Positions 53,036-62,583 of a stretch of DNA of 64,000 nt are shown one piece after another. Positions within the stretch are counted from its first letter, which is position 1. Each line of letters begins with the position of its first letter. The position numbers were made by a program, and so were the translations under genes. The DNA is from Parvularcula sp039822105 (GTDB taxonomy: Bacteria; Pseudomonadota; Alphaproteobacteria; Caulobacterales; Parvularculaceae), in assembly GCA_039822105.1 (NCBI GenBank), contig JBCBMW010000001.1:124001-188000 (forward strand), given 5' to 3'. The notes beneath the pieces are model-generated. The model ran no database searches. It was given only the letters and a program-made list of their open reading frames with translations, and was not told where the DNA came from.

Positions 53036-53100
53036 GGGAGAGCCAGCGGTGTAGGATGCACCGCACGGCCCTCTTCCTTCACCACCTGTAGAGTTCAACC

Positions 53101-53130
53101 AACCCGCCCCGGCCCTGGGGGCGGGTTTTC
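53101..53130 (+). terminator. Terminator of the ftcR-like gene
   Basis: AACCCGCCCC (53101-53110) pairs with GGGGCGGGTT (53117-53126), 6-base loop, followed by TTTT. The rest of the 320-base gap to flgL shows no gene. Confidence 0.9.
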
Positions 53131-53275
53131 TTATACCTGATCTCAGGTCACCCCTCGGTACCCATATGATCGGTAGACGATCGACCTGGGGTGGTCGGCT
53201 GTTGGCCTGCCCATACGGTGGGGGGAATGCTGAGCGCTCCAGCGGCTCAACACCAGCCATCTTTGTATGGATGTC

Positions 53276-53316
53276 CAAAAACGCGAGCCCGCCCCCGGTT
53301 CTCGGGTGGCGGGCTC
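53276..53316 (-). terminator. Terminator of the flgE-flgK-flgL operon
   Basis: On the minus strand GAGCCCGCC (53316-53308) pairs with GGCGGGCTC (53293-53285), then GCGTTTTT. It lies 40 bases after flgL. Confidence 0.85.
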
Positions 53317-53355
53317 GACCGCTTAGCAGCAAGTTGGTGGGGGTGGTCTTGCGTC

Positions 53356-54483
53356 TTAGCGGATGAAGTTGAGAAGCGTGAGGTTGTATGCTCGCTCTGT
53401 CGCCAGATAGCTTGCCTCCAACTGCCTCTCGATCTGGAGGAACCGGGTTTGGGTTTCGAAGGGATCGGCCTCTTCAAGCGCGACGATTTCGTTGTTGAAG
53501 AGGGCCTGTTCGGACTCGGTGTCGATGCGCGATGCTTCGACGAGCTGCTGTTGCAGGCCAAGGTCACCCTGGACCTCTTGGATCGCCTCAAGACCTTGCG
53601 CGATCCGGTCAACTGCACCGAGGCGGCCTGTGGTGCCGCCCGTCATGAAGGTCTGATACGCTTCAGGATCAGTGATCGCGTTGAGATCGACATTGGCCAG
53701 CATGTAAGCACCCTGAAGGATATCCCGGAGGCCTTGCACGAACTGATCATTGTCTTGGGTCGCAACAGTGTTCGATGGCAGGCGGATTTCCGTCAGGTTG
53801 CCGCCGAGTTGGCCGCCGAAGAAGCTTTCTTCAAAGCTGTAGAATTGCTCTGGAGGCGGCAGAAGCGAGTTGCTGCCTGCGCCGCCTTGGAAGACCGCCT
53901 CAAACCGATCGATCACCGCTTCGGCCTCGACAGCATCAGCAGGTGTGGAAAGGTCTGGACCAGCAAGCGCGCCTGGCGCGGTGCCTGTGATGATTTCCGT
54001 GGCGATCTCGTCCGGGGTCACACCGCCCGGTCCAACCGTGCCGCGCTGGGTCACGGTCGCGTTGTTCACTTCGTCACCAGAGAACAGGAACCGGCCTTGG
54101 ATCTCGATGTTGAAGGCCACAGCGATCCGATCGATGACGGTGTCTGCCGTGATCGGAACAGCGCTCGCCGAAACAGCGGCCGAGCCACTGTTGATGCTGG
54201 CGATCTCAAGCAGGTCGACCAGGGCGTTGTTCGCCTCGACCAGTGAATTCTGCATCAGCGACGCACGCTGATTGAAAACATCGGTCGTCCGCAGATACTC
54301 CTCATTCTCAGAGTATTGGTTGCGGATGGTCTGAAGAGTGACGAGTTGCGCGCCGAGGGATTCAGCGACATCGTCCTTCTTGCCGGTTGCGATTTCGCGG
54401 TTCGCGGTGGCGAGATCACTTTCAAGCCGCCGCAGCTGCGCGGTCCGGAAGCTGGTTTGGCCAAAGGTTGAGATACGTTCCAT
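53356..54483 (-). CDS. flgL: Hook-filament junction protein FlgL
   Basis: The 375-aa product starts at ATG 54483 with GGGGAG nine bases upstream. It has a flagellin-like N-terminus (QLRRLESDLATANREIATGK) and C-terminus (ERQLEASYLATERAYNLTLLNFIR in part). FlgL (HAP3) joins FlgK to the filament. It follows flgK by 13 bases. Confidence 0.9.
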   Translation of the reverse strand: MERISTFGQTSFRTAQLRRLESDLATANREIATGKKDDVAESLGAQLVTLQTIRNQYSENEEYLRTTDVFNQRASLMQNSLVEANNALVDLLEIASINSGSAAVSASAVPITADTVIDRIAVAFNIEIQGRFLFSGDEVNNATVTQRGTVGPGGVTPDEIATEIITGTAPGALAGPDLSTPADAVEAEAVIDRFEAVFQGGAGSNSLLPPPEQFYSFEESFFGGQLGGNLTEIRLPSNTVATQDNDQFVQGLRDILQGAYMLANVDLNAITDPEAYQTFMTGGTTGRLGAVDRIAQGLEAIQEVQGDLGLQQQLVEASRIDTESEQALFNNEIVALEEADPFETQTRFLQIERQLEASYLATERAYNLTLLNFIR

Positions 54484-54496
54484 CGTCGTGCTCCCC

Positions 54497-55990
54497 TTAC
54501 GAAGCAATCCTTGCCAGGAGTTCGTCGAACATCCTCGCAATCGTGTTGATCACCTGGGCGTTGGCGGAATAGGCTTGCTCAAGCTCGAGCAGCCGTTCAC
54601 TTTCTTCGTCGATATTGACGCCGGTTTCGTTGAAACGGCGGGTTTCCAGCGTGTCGAACAGGACACGTGAACGGTCAGCCTGGTTCTCGAAATTGACCCG
54701 GTCGTTGAGCGCGGAGCTCGAGAACTCTGTGGCAAAGCCTTGCAGCGTGTTGAAGTCGCCGAGGCCTGCTGCTGGGTTGAATGTCCGTTGGCCGAACAAA
54801 CCATCCAAGAAGGCGAAGATCTGGTCGCTGTAACCTTCAGCCTGCGCTGGGCCAAGGACACCGTCGCGGATGAGTGACGTGTCACCGCCCGTGGTGGGGT
54901 CGACCAGCGGGTTGACCTGGATCGAGCCAGCAAGGCCCACAATGTTGGCTGCGGTTTCTGCTGGATCAACGCCGTTGCCAGCGCCATCCACAAAGATCGA
55001 ACCGGTGAACGGCGGTGCTGGCGGCGCTGCTGCCAAGCTTGTGTCAGCCTGTTGGAACAGGACGATCGTTTCTTTTGCCAGCGCGTCGATTCGCTCTTGA
55101 TACTGCACGAGGTCCGTATCACGGGCAAAGAAATAGCCAGCGATAGATCCGGTCCGCAGATCTTGCGTTCCAGCAGGCGGTGACGGCGCGATATCGAAGC
55201 CATCAACGGTCAAGCCGGAGAGGAGGCCAGGCGGCGTTGCCGCTGTGATGGTGGCTGACGGAGTGAATTGAAGCTCGCGAGCTTGACCATCGAGGAGTGT
55301 GACGCCCTCGGTCGTGGTGATCACCACCTCGCCGTCGCTTCGCGTGAAGGTCCGGATACCGATCTGTTCAGCGATCGCGTCAATCTGCCGATCACGCTCA
55401 TCCAGAAGGCCGGAGACATCCTCGCCGCTGGCGATCCCTTCCGAGATGCTGCCGTTCAGGCCTTCGATGCTCGACAGCGCCTCATTGACGATGTCCACGC
55501 CCTCGGCAATTTTGTTGTCGGCCTCTAGGCGCGCGCTTTGGATGGCGTCTTCGGCATCACCGAAACGCTGCACCAGGTTCGCCGCTGAGTAATAGACCTC
55601 ACGCTGAAGGATTTGGCTCTCTGGGGAGCCTGAGAGCGCTTGGAACTGGTTCTCAAGATCCGTGAACGCAGCGGCCAGGGACCGCTCTTCTTCCGGTGTT
55701 CCAATCACATCGCCCACACGTGCTGCGGAAAGCGCGCGCACGTCGTAGGTGGCGAGGTTCGCTGCCTCGAGGCGCAAGTCGCGCAGGAGGATTGAGTCCA
55801 CCTGCGAGCGGACCACATCGCTGGTGACGCCGGTACCGAAACCATCAGCGCTGAGCGAGGAGACCCGCGCTTCCTTCCGGACATAGCCGGGGGTGTTCGC
55901 GTTCGCGATATTCTCCGATGCCCCCGACACCTGTCGCTGTGTCGAGAAGAGGCCAGTCTTCGCGGTATTAAGAGCTGTCGAAAGGGACAT
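54497..55990 (-). CDS. flgK: Hook-filament junction protein FlgK
   Basis: The 497-aa product has the rod/hook N-terminal pattern (GLFSTQRQVSGASENIANAN, then TPGYVRKEA) and the C-terminal motif (NIDEESERLLELEQAYSANA, QVINTIARMFDELL). FlgK (HAP1) caps the hook. It is between flgE and flgL, an operon read leftward. Confidence 0.94.
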   Translation of the reverse strand: MSLSTALNTAKTGLFSTQRQVSGASENIANANTPGYVRKEARVSSLSADGFGTGVTSDVVRSQVDSILLRDLRLEAANLATYDVRALSAARVGDVIGTPEEERSLAAAFTDLENQFQALSGSPESQILQREVYYSAANLVQRFGDAEDAIQSARLEADNKIAEGVDIVNEALSSIEGLNGSISEGIASGEDVSGLLDERDRQIDAIAEQIGIRTFTRSDGEVVITTTEGVTLLDGQARELQFTPSATITAATPPGLLSGLTVDGFDIAPSPPAGTQDLRTGSIAGYFFARDTDLVQYQERIDALAKETIVLFQQADTSLAAAPPAPPFTGSIFVDGAGNGVDPAETAANIVGLAGSIQVNPLVDPTTGGDTSLIRDGVLGPAQAEGYSDQIFAFLDGLFGQRTFNPAAGLGDFNTLQGFATEFSSSALNDRVNFENQADRSRVLFDTLETRRFNETGVNIDEESERLLELEQAYSANAQVINTIARMFDELLARIAS

Positions 55991-56013
55991 GGAGGGGTTC
56001 CGTTAGTTAGCGA

Positions 56014-57348
56014 CTATCGACCCAGTCGCGTGACTTCTTCGAGCATTTCATCCGCTGTCTGAATGACAGTGGCGTTTGATGAGTACGCACGCTGTGTTTC
56101 AATGAGATCTGTCAGCTCGGTCGCGATATCGACATTGGCCGATTCAAGCGCGCCCGACTGGACAAAACCAACGTTCCGGTTTGGCGCCAGCTGAAGGGCG
56201 AGCTCACCGGAGTCGTTGGACAGCGCGTAGGCGTTGCCATCCAGGAGGCCAAGACCGTTCGGGTTCAGAACATTAGCAAGAGGGATCTGGTAGATCGGCC
56301 GGATCTCGCCATTGTCGAAGATGGCGATCATTGTGCCGTCTTCAGCGAAATCAACGCTTTCCAGCTGACCGAGGCTCGATCCATCCACCGAGGTAAGCGG
56401 TGTGAAGTCGCCGCCGAATTGCGTGACGCCTTCAAGAGTGCCTTCAGCGCCGATGGCAATGTTGATCGTCTGCGACGCTGGACCTGCAGGGCCAGGGATG
56501 GTGACCGGCAGCGTGCCCGTTGCCGGGTCAAAGACGCCAACAGCATAGCCCGCTGGGGCAGCAGTGGTCGCCGTTGCGGTGTAATCCGGCGTACCCGGCG
56601 TAAAGCCGCCGCCACCAGCACCGCTAAAGTCGATGCCCGAGAGGGTCGTCACCAGCGTACCGGCGGCGACTGTGCCGTCGTAAATCTGAAGGTCCCAGAT
56701 GTTGCTGCCTGGCACGGCCTGTGACCAGTTAAGGGTTACGGTGCTTGCGGCGCCGAGGGCGTCAAAGGCCTGGACGCTGTTTTGGAATTCAACCGGTGCC
56801 GGAAGCGTGCTGGTGTCAGCAGGCAAGTTGCCCGAATAGTTTACCTCGGAGGTCGCCTGGGCCGATCCCTGAAGGTTGGCAATGTTCACTGTCTCCAGAC
56901 TATCGAAAGTCGAAAGACTAGGGGCACCGTTGGCGAACGTACCGTCGGCGTTCAAAGAGAAACCGCGGAGATAGTAGCCGCCGTCATTTCGAAGGTCACC
57001 GTTTTCGTCCGGACGGAACGAACCTGCGCGGGTCAGGGCAGGGCCAGAACCGTCAGTACGGGTAGAAACGGCAAAGAAGCCTTCGCCCTGAACGGCGAGG
57101 TCGGTATCTGTTGTGGTGCTGATGATCGCGCCGGTCGTTGAGATTTCTTGGCGAACATTCGTGGTCACACCGCCAGCTGTATAAGATGAAGCAGACAGAC
57201 CATTGACGACCAATGACGAGAACCGTGTGTCGCTGCGCTTGTAACCGATTGTCGCTGAGTTCGCGATGTTATCAGAAATCGTAGCAATCTTCGTAGCTTG
57301 AGCACGAAGGCCGTTCACACCGGTTTGTAGCGCGCTGCCAATCGACAT
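56014..57348 (-). CDS. flgE: Flagellar hook protein FlgE
   Basis: The 444-aa product begins MSIGSALQTGVNGLRAQATK with the conserved SDNIANSATIGYKRSDTRF and ends DLIETQRAYSSNATVIQTA. The centre is Ala/Gly/Thr-rich and divergent, as usual. It builds the hook whose length FliK measures. A motif shared with the flgB promoter lies 67 bases upstream. Confidence 0.94.
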   Translation of the reverse strand: MSIGSALQTGVNGLRAQATKIATISDNIANSATIGYKRSDTRFSSLVVNGLSASSYTAGGVTTNVRQEISTTGAIISTTTDTDLAVQGEGFFAVSTRTDGSGPALTRAGSFRPDENGDLRNDGGYYLRGFSLNADGTFANGAPSLSTFDSLETVNIANLQGSAQATSEVNYSGNLPADTSTLPAPVEFQNSVQAFDALGAASTVTLNWSQAVPGSNIWDLQIYDGTVAAGTLVTTLSGIDFSGAGGGGFTPGTPDYTATATTAAPAGYAVGVFDPATGTLPVTIPGPAGPASQTINIAIGAEGTLEGVTQFGGDFTPLTSVDGSSLGQLESVDFAEDGTMIAIFDNGEIRPIYQIPLANVLNPNGLGLLDGNAYALSNDSGELALQLAPNRNVGFVQSGALESANVDIATELTDLIETQRAYSSNATVIQTADEMLEEVTRLGR

Positions 57349-57415
57349 ATGATCTGTCCTCAGTTCTTCTAAGGGCGTTGATCGCCCCGACTGAGATTGA
57401 CTTACACTTCGCCAT

Positions 57416-57430
57416 TTAAACCGGCATAAA
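57416..57430 (-). promoter_or_regulatory. Flagellar promoter motif before flgE
   Basis: TTTATGCCGGTTTAA on the minus strand, 67 bases before flgE, matches the flgB upstream sequence (42652-42666) at 14 of 15 positions. Confidence 0.5.
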
Positions 57431-57463
57431 GTCTAGAATTTGAGGGAATTATGGCAGTCGCCG

Positions 57464-58318
57464 TTACGGCCCGGTGGTGAAGAGAAGATCACCAGACGCG
57501 GCAACATCAGAATGCACACTGATGGTAATGCGGCGGTTTTTCGGATCGTTCGGACGCGACGGAACAAGCGGCTCCCGCGTGGCACGTCCTTCAACAGCCT
57601 CCACCCGATCAGTCTGCAGACCAGCAGATTCCATGACGCGGCGTGCCGAGTTCGCTCGGTCAGCCGAGAGTTCCCAATTGCCGCGGACACCGGCGCTGCC
57701 AGAGAAGGGGTTTCCGTCCGTGTGGCCCATGATACGAATGACATTCGGCACGTTGCGCAAAATCGCTCCGACGGTAGCGAACAGCTCACGCGCACGCGGC
57801 GACATTTGCGACGAGCCCGCCTCGAACATGGCGAAGGCTTCATCGTCGTGAATCTGAATATATACAGCGTCTTCGCGTCGTTCGATATAGACAACGTCGT
57901 TGAGACCCAGCGGGTCCACCTGTTGCCTGAACGCGATCTGAAGCTTCTCTTCAAGCGCTTTGAGACCGTCATCGGCACCTGATGAACCGGTGCCTACGGA
58001 GCTCTCAAGGTAATCCGTCGGCACGCTGTTCGATTGCGCCACGGCAACTGTGAGTTGTTCGTCGCTGTCGGCATTGTCGGTAGTCTGGGACCCTTCTTCG
58101 GCATTCGCCTGGCCCGCCGCAGCGCCATCGCTACCCGATTGCTGACGGCTGACGGAGATGGGGTTGAAATAGTCAGCAAGAAGATCGCGCTCGGCTTCAC
58201 TTGCCGTGTTCGCGAGCCACAGGATCAGAAAGAAGGCCATCATTGCGGTCACAAAGTCCGCATAGACCAGTTTCCAGACACCTGGATTGCCGCCGTCGTC
58301 GCCGCCCTTCTTCGCCAT
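57464..58318 (-). CDS. motB: Flagellar stator protein MotB
   Basis: The 284-aa product has the N-terminal VWKLVYADFVTAMMAFFLIL helix with the proton-accepting Asp21 and a plug region. A Ser/Gly/Asp-rich linker precedes the OmpA-like peptidoglycan-binding domain (about 150-270; IMGHTDGNPF, NWELSADRANSARRVM, GRATREPLVP). It anchors the stator and follows motA by 25 bases. Confidence 0.94.
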   Translation of the reverse strand: MAKKGGDDGGNPGVWKLVYADFVTAMMAFFLILWLANTASEAERDLLADYFNPISVSRQQSGSDGAAAGQANAEEGSQTTDNADSDEQLTVAVAQSNSVPTDYLESSVGTGSSGADDGLKALEEKLQIAFRQQVDPLGLNDVVYIERREDAVYIQIHDDEAFAMFEAGSSQMSPRARELFATVGAILRNVPNVIRIMGHTDGNPFSGSAGVRGNWELSADRANSARRVMESAGLQTDRVEAVEGRATREPLVPSRPNDPKNRRITISVHSDVAASGDLLFTTGP

Positions 58319-58343
58319 GGGTCAGCCCCTCCCGCGCGCTCTT

Positions 58344-59222
58344 TTACGCCTCAGCTGAAGCGGCGTTACGGGCAGCTTCGCTGGTGGCTTTCTCGACATC
58401 GTCAAAGCTTGGCTGGACGTCTTCCAGCAGCACTTTGCGCGAATATTCGATAGCGATTTGAGGGGGATAGCCGTGAAGGAAGGCCACCATGCCGGACTTG
58501 ATGCTCTGATAGTAGTTGAGCATTTGATCCTTACGCGACATCATAACCTGCGCGAGCGGCATCACCAATGCGTAGGCGAACAAAACACCGAGGAACGTAC
58601 CGCAGAGTGCACCGGCGATCATCTTACCAAGGATCTCGGTCGCTGCGTTCACGTAGGCCATCGCCTTGATGATACCCAGAACAGCGGCCACAATCCCGAA
58701 AGCGGGGAGACCTTCACCAAGCGTTTGCACCGCGCCCACCGGACGCTGAAGATCTTTTGTGATGGCGACGATCTCTTCGTCCATCAGATGTTCGAGTTCC
58801 TTTGGGTCCTCGGCACCAAGTGAAATCAACCTAAGGTAGTCACAAATGAACGCAACAGCGCGTTTGTTGGCCAGAACGCGCGGGTATCTTTGGAACATTT
58901 CTGACTCAAACGGACGTTCAATGTCGTTCTCGAGGCTCATCACGCCATTGGCTTTACCCTGACGGAAGATCGTGAAGAGGAGCGACATCAGCTCAAGATA
59001 GTCTTGCTCCTTAAGCGTATCACCCCGCACCGCGGCGAGGGTCGCGGACATCGAGTCCATGATCACACTGCGTGGGTTCGCGACCACGTAAGCGCCGAGT
59101 GCGGAGCCCATAATGATCAGAATTTCATAAGGTTGCCAAAGAACGGCCAGTTTGCCGCCCACCCCGATATAGCCCCCAAGCATGCAGAAGCATATCATTG
59201 CAATGCCGATACCGAACTTCAT
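58344..59222 (-). CDS. motA: Flagellar stator protein MotA
   Basis: The 292-aa product has four membrane helices (about 2-22, 28-48, 170-190, 200-220), with the conserved PAFGIVAAVLGIIKAM segment and cytoplasmic charged loop (RPFESEMFQRYPRV). It forms the proton-driven stator with MotB. The upstream gene overlaps its start by four bases. Confidence 0.94.
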   Translation of the reverse strand: MKFGIGIAMICFCMLGGYIGVGGKLAVLWQPYEILIIMGSALGAYVVANPRSVIMDSMSATLAAVRGDTLKEQDYLELMSLLFTIFRQGKANGVMSLENDIERPFESEMFQRYPRVLANKRAVAFICDYLRLISLGAEDPKELEHLMDEEIVAITKDLQRPVGAVQTLGEGLPAFGIVAAVLGIIKAMAYVNAATEILGKMIAGALCGTFLGVLFAYALVMPLAQVMMSRKDQMLNYYQSIKSGMVAFLHGYPPQIAIEYSRKVLLEDVQPSFDDVEKATSEAARNAASAEA

Positions 59223-60910
59223 AGCGCTCTCTCACTACCCGCCTCATCGACCCCACCCGTTGAAGTCGATGGGTCGTCGCCCACCTGAAGCTCTTGCCCG
59301 ATCCGGGTTAAACTGACGGCTAAGTCTACAACTTCTGCGCTAGGTACCAGGAGCGGTCTCAAATCGTCCGTGTGGTAAACGGATGGTTTCGGTGATCGTG
59401 ACAATGCTTGCAATCGTGGATCGTCGCGGACGTCTTCCTCTTGCCGAGCGAGTCGCGTGCCTTCGGCGAGATAATCAGCAATGGTTGCTTTCCAGTCGGC
59501 CTCGTCCTCAAGAAGAAGGCGCGACCTCCGGTAAAGTCCGTAGGCCTCTTCATCCCAAGCGCGTCGGCTCACCGACCTGATCTCAGAGCTGCTGGCTTCC
59601 TCGCCAAGATAGGCGCCGAGGTCTTCGACAAGCGCTGCCTCGATCATGAGTTGGGTGAAACGCCGGTTTTGCGGGGGGTCCAGGGCATCTTGCGTGACCG
59701 CGGTGAGGTACCGGCGGGCTTCCGCGCGGTCCTTGAAGATGAGCATCAACGCGGCGCTGTCCATCAGTGAGGCGTCGCCGCCGCTGGCGTAAATGTCGGC
59801 CGGGTCAACACCGCGGACCATCGCCTCTGCGCCGGCATAGAGCCCGGCTTCCGTGAGCATTTTGCTGAGTGCGAGATCGCCTGGCCAAAACTCATCCTTT
59901 GGCTGAATGACGGGCCGAACCAGTTCGTAGACGTCCATTAGATCGCCGATGGTGGACTCAGCCGTTCGGCGCACAAAGAGGTCTTCCGCGATGTCTCTGA
60001 TCCGGCGTTCGGCTTCTTCGCGCACGGCATCGGGCGCTGTTGAGCCCGCAAGGCTGCTCAAGAGCCGCAAGGCCTGCGGTAGCTGGCCATCGAAATAGTA
60101 GGCGCGGGCGAGGGCCATGGTGATGCCAGCGCCCAGGGACTCGCCGCGCCACAGGGTGACGAGTTCCCGCAACGCACTGACGGTCTCGGCTGTTTCGAGG
60201 TAGCCAGCCCGCCACATCAGGGCGATTTTCCGCAGCTCCGCCTCTGCGGACAACACGCTACCGCCATAGTCCGCGGCCTTGTCATAAAGCGCCACCGCTT
60301 CATTGACCGTTCCATAGCGCTCGACGACCCGGGCACGGATCATCGCGGCGTGTCCAATCTCCTCGTCGGTCACGGCGATGGTCTCAAGCGCTGTCGCAAG
60401 GGTGACGGCCGCGCGGCTATCGCCTTCAGCCAGCAGCCCGCTGGCTAGATCAGACGAATAACGCGCACGAATCCAAGCGGGTAGGCCAATGAACTGATTG
60501 ATGGCGGCGGAACGCGAGCTCTTGGTTGACAGCTGGAGGCCTTGTTCACCATTGGCGATCAGTAGCCAGAGCACAGCCTCTTCTGATCCAGCCGCAGCCT
60601 CCTCCTCGAAGAAAGTCCGCGCCTCTGCGTCGTCTTCTAAGAGCAGAAGGAGCAGTTTGCGGAGGCGCTGGCGTGTGTCATCCATCCGTCCGCCGATGAG
60701 GGGCGCTGTTTCTTCCCAAAAGCCGGCACCGGCGAGACAGGAGAGATCTTCTGGGTAGGCGCGCTTTAAACGCTCGACAAACTGGTTGCCGTACTCATAC
60801 CCGCAAGCCCATTCGATGCCGTAAGCGCTGCGCTGCGCAAAGGCATGGGAGGGGATAGAAGCGGCCATCACCGCGGCGGCAATCAGGACTAATCTCATCA
60901 GCCTACGCAT
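59219..60910 (-). CDS. MotC-like periplasmic protein coupled to motA
   Basis: The 563-aa product has a signal peptide (residues 1-25, ending AFA). The rest is alpha-helical with TPR-like or solenoid-like repeats (for example AAVTLATALETIAVTDEE, AVALYDKAADYGG, LARAYYFDGQLPQALRLL). It overlaps motA by four bases, so it is translated with the stator. Rhizobial MotC is also a periplasmic motility protein beside motB; homology is not established from the sequence alone. Confidence 0.75.
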   Translation of the reverse strand: MRRLMRLVLIAAAVMAASIPSHAFAQRSAYGIEWACGYEYGNQFVERLKRAYPEDLSCLAGAGFWEETAPLIGGRMDDTRQRLRKLLLLLLEDDAEARTFFEEEAAAGSEEAVLWLLIANGEQGLQLSTKSSRSAAINQFIGLPAWIRARYSSDLASGLLAEGDSRAAVTLATALETIAVTDEEIGHAAMIRARVVERYGTVNEAVALYDKAADYGGSVLSAEAELRKIALMWRAGYLETAETVSALRELVTLWRGESLGAGITMALARAYYFDGQLPQALRLLSSLAGSTAPDAVREEAERRIRDIAEDLFVRRTAESTIGDLMDVYELVRPVIQPKDEFWPGDLALSKMLTEAGLYAGAEAMVRGVDPADIYASGGDASLMDSAALMLIFKDRAEARRYLTAVTQDALDPPQNRRFTQLMIEAALVEDLGAYLGEEASSSEIRSVSRRAWDEEAYGLYRRSRLLLEDEADWKATIADYLAEGTRLARQEEDVRDDPRLQALSRSPKPSVYHTDDLRPLLVPSAEVVDLAVSLTRIGQELQVGDDPSTSTGGVDEAGSERAL

Positions 60911-60928
60911 CGGTATTCCTTGAAATCC

Positions 60929-60941
60929 TGGTTTAAACTGA
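60929..60941 (+). promoter_or_regulatory. Motif between the MotC-like gene and flgF
   Basis: TGGTTTAAACTGA, containing the palindrome GTTTAAAC, lies 93 bases before flgF and 18 bases before the MotC-like gene on the other strand. A second TTTAA occurs at 60951. It is shared in core with fliK, flgB and flgE upstream regions. Confidence 0.4.
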
Positions 60942-61033
60942 CCCCGCTAGTTTAATCCTGCGTTTCGTAAGATCTTGAGGATCGGCGCGGTGCAGAACGA
61001 CCGTGTGGGCAATGGGGCGCGAGAGGATGAACC

Positions 61034-61771
61034 TTGGATACGTCGCTCTACGTCAATCTATCGTATCAAAGCTCGCTGGAACGTCGGCTTGAGCTGATTG
61101 CGAACAACATCGCCAATGTGAACACGACGGCCTATAAGGCTGAACGCGTCATGTTTGACGATGTGACCTTCAATGCTGGTCCGGCAGCGGACGTTTCGTT
61201 CGTGATTGACCGGGCGTCCTTCACAGATTTCCAAACCGGCTCTGTCACCCAGACGGGCAACCAGCTTGACGTCGCCATTGTCGGTGATGGTTGGCTTTCT
61301 GTTCAGACACCGGACGGCATTCGTTACACTCGTGACGGTCGACTAGAGGTCTCGCCTGACGGCGAACTGGTCAATGTCGATGGCTCTCCGGTTCTTGATG
61401 AGGGCGGCAACCCGATCCTGATCCCGCAAGAGGCGGCCAGCATTGCGATTTCGAAAAACGGCGGTGTCTCTGTGCAGCTCCAGGGTGAGCCGATCCCTTC
61501 AGAGATCGCCAATCTGGGTATTTTTGAGTTCGCTGACCCCAACCAACTGGTGCGTGAAGCCAGCGGACGCTTCAGCGGTGACGCCGAAGCGACACCTGTT
61601 GCCAACCCAAAGGTGCAGCAGTTCGCGCTTGAAAGCTCCAACATCAATCCGATCAAAGAGATCATTGAACTGATGGAACTCAGCCGCGCCTATACGCAAG
61701 TGTCGGGCGCCTCTGACGACATCCACAAGCAAAAAGAAGACTCCATCGAGCGCTTAGGCGCCACGCAATAA
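61034..61771 (+). CDS. flgF: Proximal rod protein FlgF
   Basis: The 245-aa product starts at TTG 61034 with GAGAGGA ahead; no in-frame ATG fits the conserved MDTSLYVNLSYQ. The motif LELIANNIANVNTTAYKAER and C-terminal IELMELSRAYTQVSGA are typical. It is first of flgF-flgG-flgA-flgH. Confidence 0.93.
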   Translation: MDTSLYVNLSYQSSLERRLELIANNIANVNTTAYKAERVMFDDVTFNAGPAADVSFVIDRASFTDFQTGSVTQTGNQLDVAIVGDGWLSVQTPDGIRYTRDGRLEVSPDGELVNVDGSPVLDEGGNPILIPQEAASIAISKNGGVSVQLQGEPIPSEIANLGIFEFADPNQLVREASGRFSGDAEATPVANPKVQQFALESSNINPIKEIIELMELSRAYTQVSGASDDIHKQKEDSIERLGATQ

Positions 61772-61794
61772 GCGCTCAGAGAAAGGAAGATCCC

Positions 61795-62580
61795 ATGCGT
61801 ATTCTTGAGATCGCCGCGACCGGCATGATGGCTCAACAAACCAATGTTGAGGTCATTTCGAACAACATCGCCAATATCAACACGACGGCGTTCAAACGGG
61901 CGCGGGCGGAGTTTTCGGATCTGATTTATCAGAACCAGCAACGCTCGGGTACCTTCTCGTCCGATGCCGGCACGATCATCCCGGTGGGTGTGCAGGTTGG
62001 CCTTGGTGTGAAGCCGGCCGCTGTGGCTCGGATCACCGAGCAAGGCTCGCTGCAACAAACGGGCAACCGTCTCGATATGGCGCTCCAGGGCCGCGGCTTC
62101 TTCGTCATTGCACTGCCTGATGGCACGCAAGGCTATACCCGCACCGGTACGTTCCAACTCTCGCCTGAGGGTTCGATCGTGACGCCTGAGGGTTTTGAAC
62201 TCGACCCGCCCGTCGCTTTGCCTGCCAATGTGACCGACATTGAGATCAACCGCTCGGGTGAAGTTTTTGCTTTCACGCCGGATGCTGAACAGCCTCAGCT
62301 GGCTGGCCGGGTGACCCTCGCCACGTTCATCAACGAGGCGGGCCTTGATGCGCAAGGGGACAATATGTTCCTCGAGACGCTCGCTTCTGGACAGCCTTTC
62401 ATCGGCCTTCCGGGTGAGGAGGGTGTTGCCACCATCCGCCAGGGCTACGTGGAAAACTCCAACGTGAACGTCGTGGAAGAGGTGACCGACCTCATCTCAG
62501 CCCAGCGCGCTTATGAAATGAACGCCAAAGTGATCGAGACCGCTGATGAGATGTCACAGCGCGTCGCGAATATGAGGTAA
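61795..62580 (+). CDS. flgG: Distal rod protein FlgG
   Basis: The 261-aa product, the standard length, has the rod motif VEVISNNIANINTTAFKRAR and ends DLISAQRAYEMNAKVIETAD. It has AGGAAG before the ATG. The distal rod is the main shaft through the P and L rings. flgA starts three bases after its stop. Confidence 0.96.
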   Translation: MRILEIAATGMMAQQTNVEVISNNIANINTTAFKRARAEFSDLIYQNQQRSGTFSSDAGTIIPVGVQVGLGVKPAAVARITEQGSLQQTGNRLDMALQGRGFFVIALPDGTQGYTRTGTFQLSPEGSIVTPEGFELDPPVALPANVTDIEINRSGEVFAFTPDAEQPQLAGRVTLATFINEAGLDAQGDNMFLETLASGQPFIGLPGEEGVATIRQGYVENSNVNVVEEVTDLISAQRAYEMNAKVIETADEMSQRVANMR

Positions 62581-62583
62581 CGG

